DNA from: Cyclobacterium lianum
Lineage (GTDB): Bacteria; Bacteroidota; Bacteroidia; Cytophagales; Cyclobacteriaceae
Length of the DNA: 64,000 nucleotides
Assembly (NCBI RefSeq): GCF_900143075.1
Contig: NZ_FRCY01000021.1
Coordinates: forward strand, 1 to 64,000
Direction: 5' to 3'
Shown: positions 63,465-64,000 of the stretch, piece by piece
Layout: the number at the start of each line of letters is the position of its first letter
How positions within the stretch are numbered: position 1 is the stretch's first letter
Made by a program: the position numbers and the translations under genes
Notes under the pieces: generated by a model
Seen by the model: only the letters and a program-made list of their open reading frames with translations
Told to the model about the DNA's origin: nothing
The model's database searches: none

Positions 63465-64000
63465 CTAAAACCCAAGCCTCAGGCCCATAGTGAGGGTTTT
63501 TGGTATGGGATAACTGTAATGGTCTATACCCAATTGGGTACCAGCTCCCCTGGAGTTTACCTCCGGATCCCACCAGGAATACCCGGTAAGCGTGATGAAA
63601 TTCTGTGCACTGATATAAACCTGTGCACTATTCAGGGATTTGTTGACCAATTTACCGGACGGAAAATTATAGGCAAGCTGTATATTTCTAAACCGGAGGT
63701 AAGAACCATCCTCAACAAACCTATCTGAAACCCTCACTGCCGTGTTCCGGCTGATTCTGGGGTATTTGGCAGTTGTATTTTCAGGAGTCCAATGGTCGTA
63801 CAATACCTCTTTGGGCATGTTCATTCCCTGTCCGAAATCCAAAGTGCTTGGAATCGAACTCACATTGAATATATCATTCCCATGGGACCCCTGAATGAAA
63901 AAGCTAAACTCAAAATTCTTATAATTCATACTGGAATTAAGACCATAGATAAAATCCGGGTTTGGATCCCCGATGTAGGTCTTATCTCCTTCATTAATGA
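63465..64000 (-). CDS. SusC/RagA family TonB-linked receptor, C-terminal part (partial)
   Basis: The frame is open to the right edge of the window; the visible part is about 178 residues of barrel end: 'DKTYIGDPNPDFIYGLNSSMNYKNFEFSFFIQGSHGNDIFN', 'SDRFVEDGSYLRFRNIQLAYNF', 'AQVYISAQNFITLTGYSWWDPEV' and the closing 'YPIPKTLTMGLRLGF'. It is directly upstream of SusD in the usual order. Whether it has an STN domain cannot be seen. Confidence 0.93.
   Translation of the reverse strand, partial: INEGDKTYIGDPNPDFIYGLNSSMNYKNFEFSFFIQGSHGNDIFNVSSIPSTLDFGQGMNMPKEVLYDHWTPENTTAKYPRISRNTAVRVSDRFVEDGSYLRFRNIQLAYNFPSGKLVNKSLNSAQVYISAQNFITLTGYSWWDPEVNSRGAGTQLGIDHYSYPIPKTLTMGLRLGF

Overview
The window looks like chromosomal DNA of a free-living, probably marine or aquatic member of the Bacteroidota (Cytophagales, possibly Cyclobacteriaceae). 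The evidence is the set of SusC/SusD outer-membrane pairs with 'EEVVV(I)GYGTQK' plug motifs, the ECF sigma/FecR cascades, the many lipoprotein and Tat-like signal peptides and the multiple sulfatases. The family-level placement is an inference. Almost everything is on the minus strand; the exception is a plus-strand block at 48.4-54.5 kb.

Layout. (A) 1-0.45 kb: C-terminal end of a transposase and the end of its insertion sequence, which cuts off a susD gene. (B) 0.43-4.5 kb: the truncated SusD and a SusC without an STN domain. (C) 5.7-20.9 kb: a sulfated-glycan utilisation module, read from right to left: ECF sigma factor, sulfatase remnant, sulfatase, FecR, SusC (with STN), SusD, PhoD-like phosphatase, sulfatase, cytochrome-c/DUF1549/DUF1553 protein. 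(D) 21.4-27.3 kb: a large clan GH-D-like glycosidase with an inserted ConA-like domain, and two more sulfatases. (E) 27.6-46.4 kb: a by-eye more AT-rich module, read from right to left: ECF sigma, REP-like repeats, FecR, SusC (STN), SusD, HEAT-lipoprotein/sodium-symporter fusion, HpcH/HpaI aldolase, Tat-exported sialidase-fold protein, FAD oxidoreductase, alpha/beta hydrolase, GHL10-like glycosidase, second sialidase-fold protein. (F) 46.8-54.5 kb: a Tat-exported Gfo/Idh/MocA oxidoreductase, then on the plus strand an ECF sigma factor with a probable dual-membrane-spanning anti-sigma protein, a PVC-type propeller/HEAT/cytochrome-c dehydrogenase and an AraD1/GguC (FAH-fold) protein. (G) 54.6-59.3 kb: CE1-like esterase, ThuA-like protein, sulfatase with a small membrane protein, and a VapBC toxin-antitoxin pair with a palindromic operator. 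(H) 59.4-64 kb: an exported protein with a DGLSGAT flavinylation-like motif beside a Tat-exported FAD oxidoreductase, followed by a fourth SusD/SusC pair that runs off the window.

Together the genes describe capture (SusC/D), extracellular desulfation and cleavage (five intact sulfatases, several glycosidase-like proteins, esterases), periplasmic oxidation (FAD, cytochrome c and Gfo/Idh/MocA enzymes), uptake of small products by a sodium symporter and cleavage of a keto-deoxy sugar acid by an aldolase. The glycan substrate cannot be named from sequence alone. The most unusual items are the HEAT-lipoprotein/symporter fusion and its operon, the candidate flavinylated redox pair, the hairpins between fecR and susC, a family of 10-bp tandem repeats in four intergenic sites, and the dual-membrane anti-sigma candidate.
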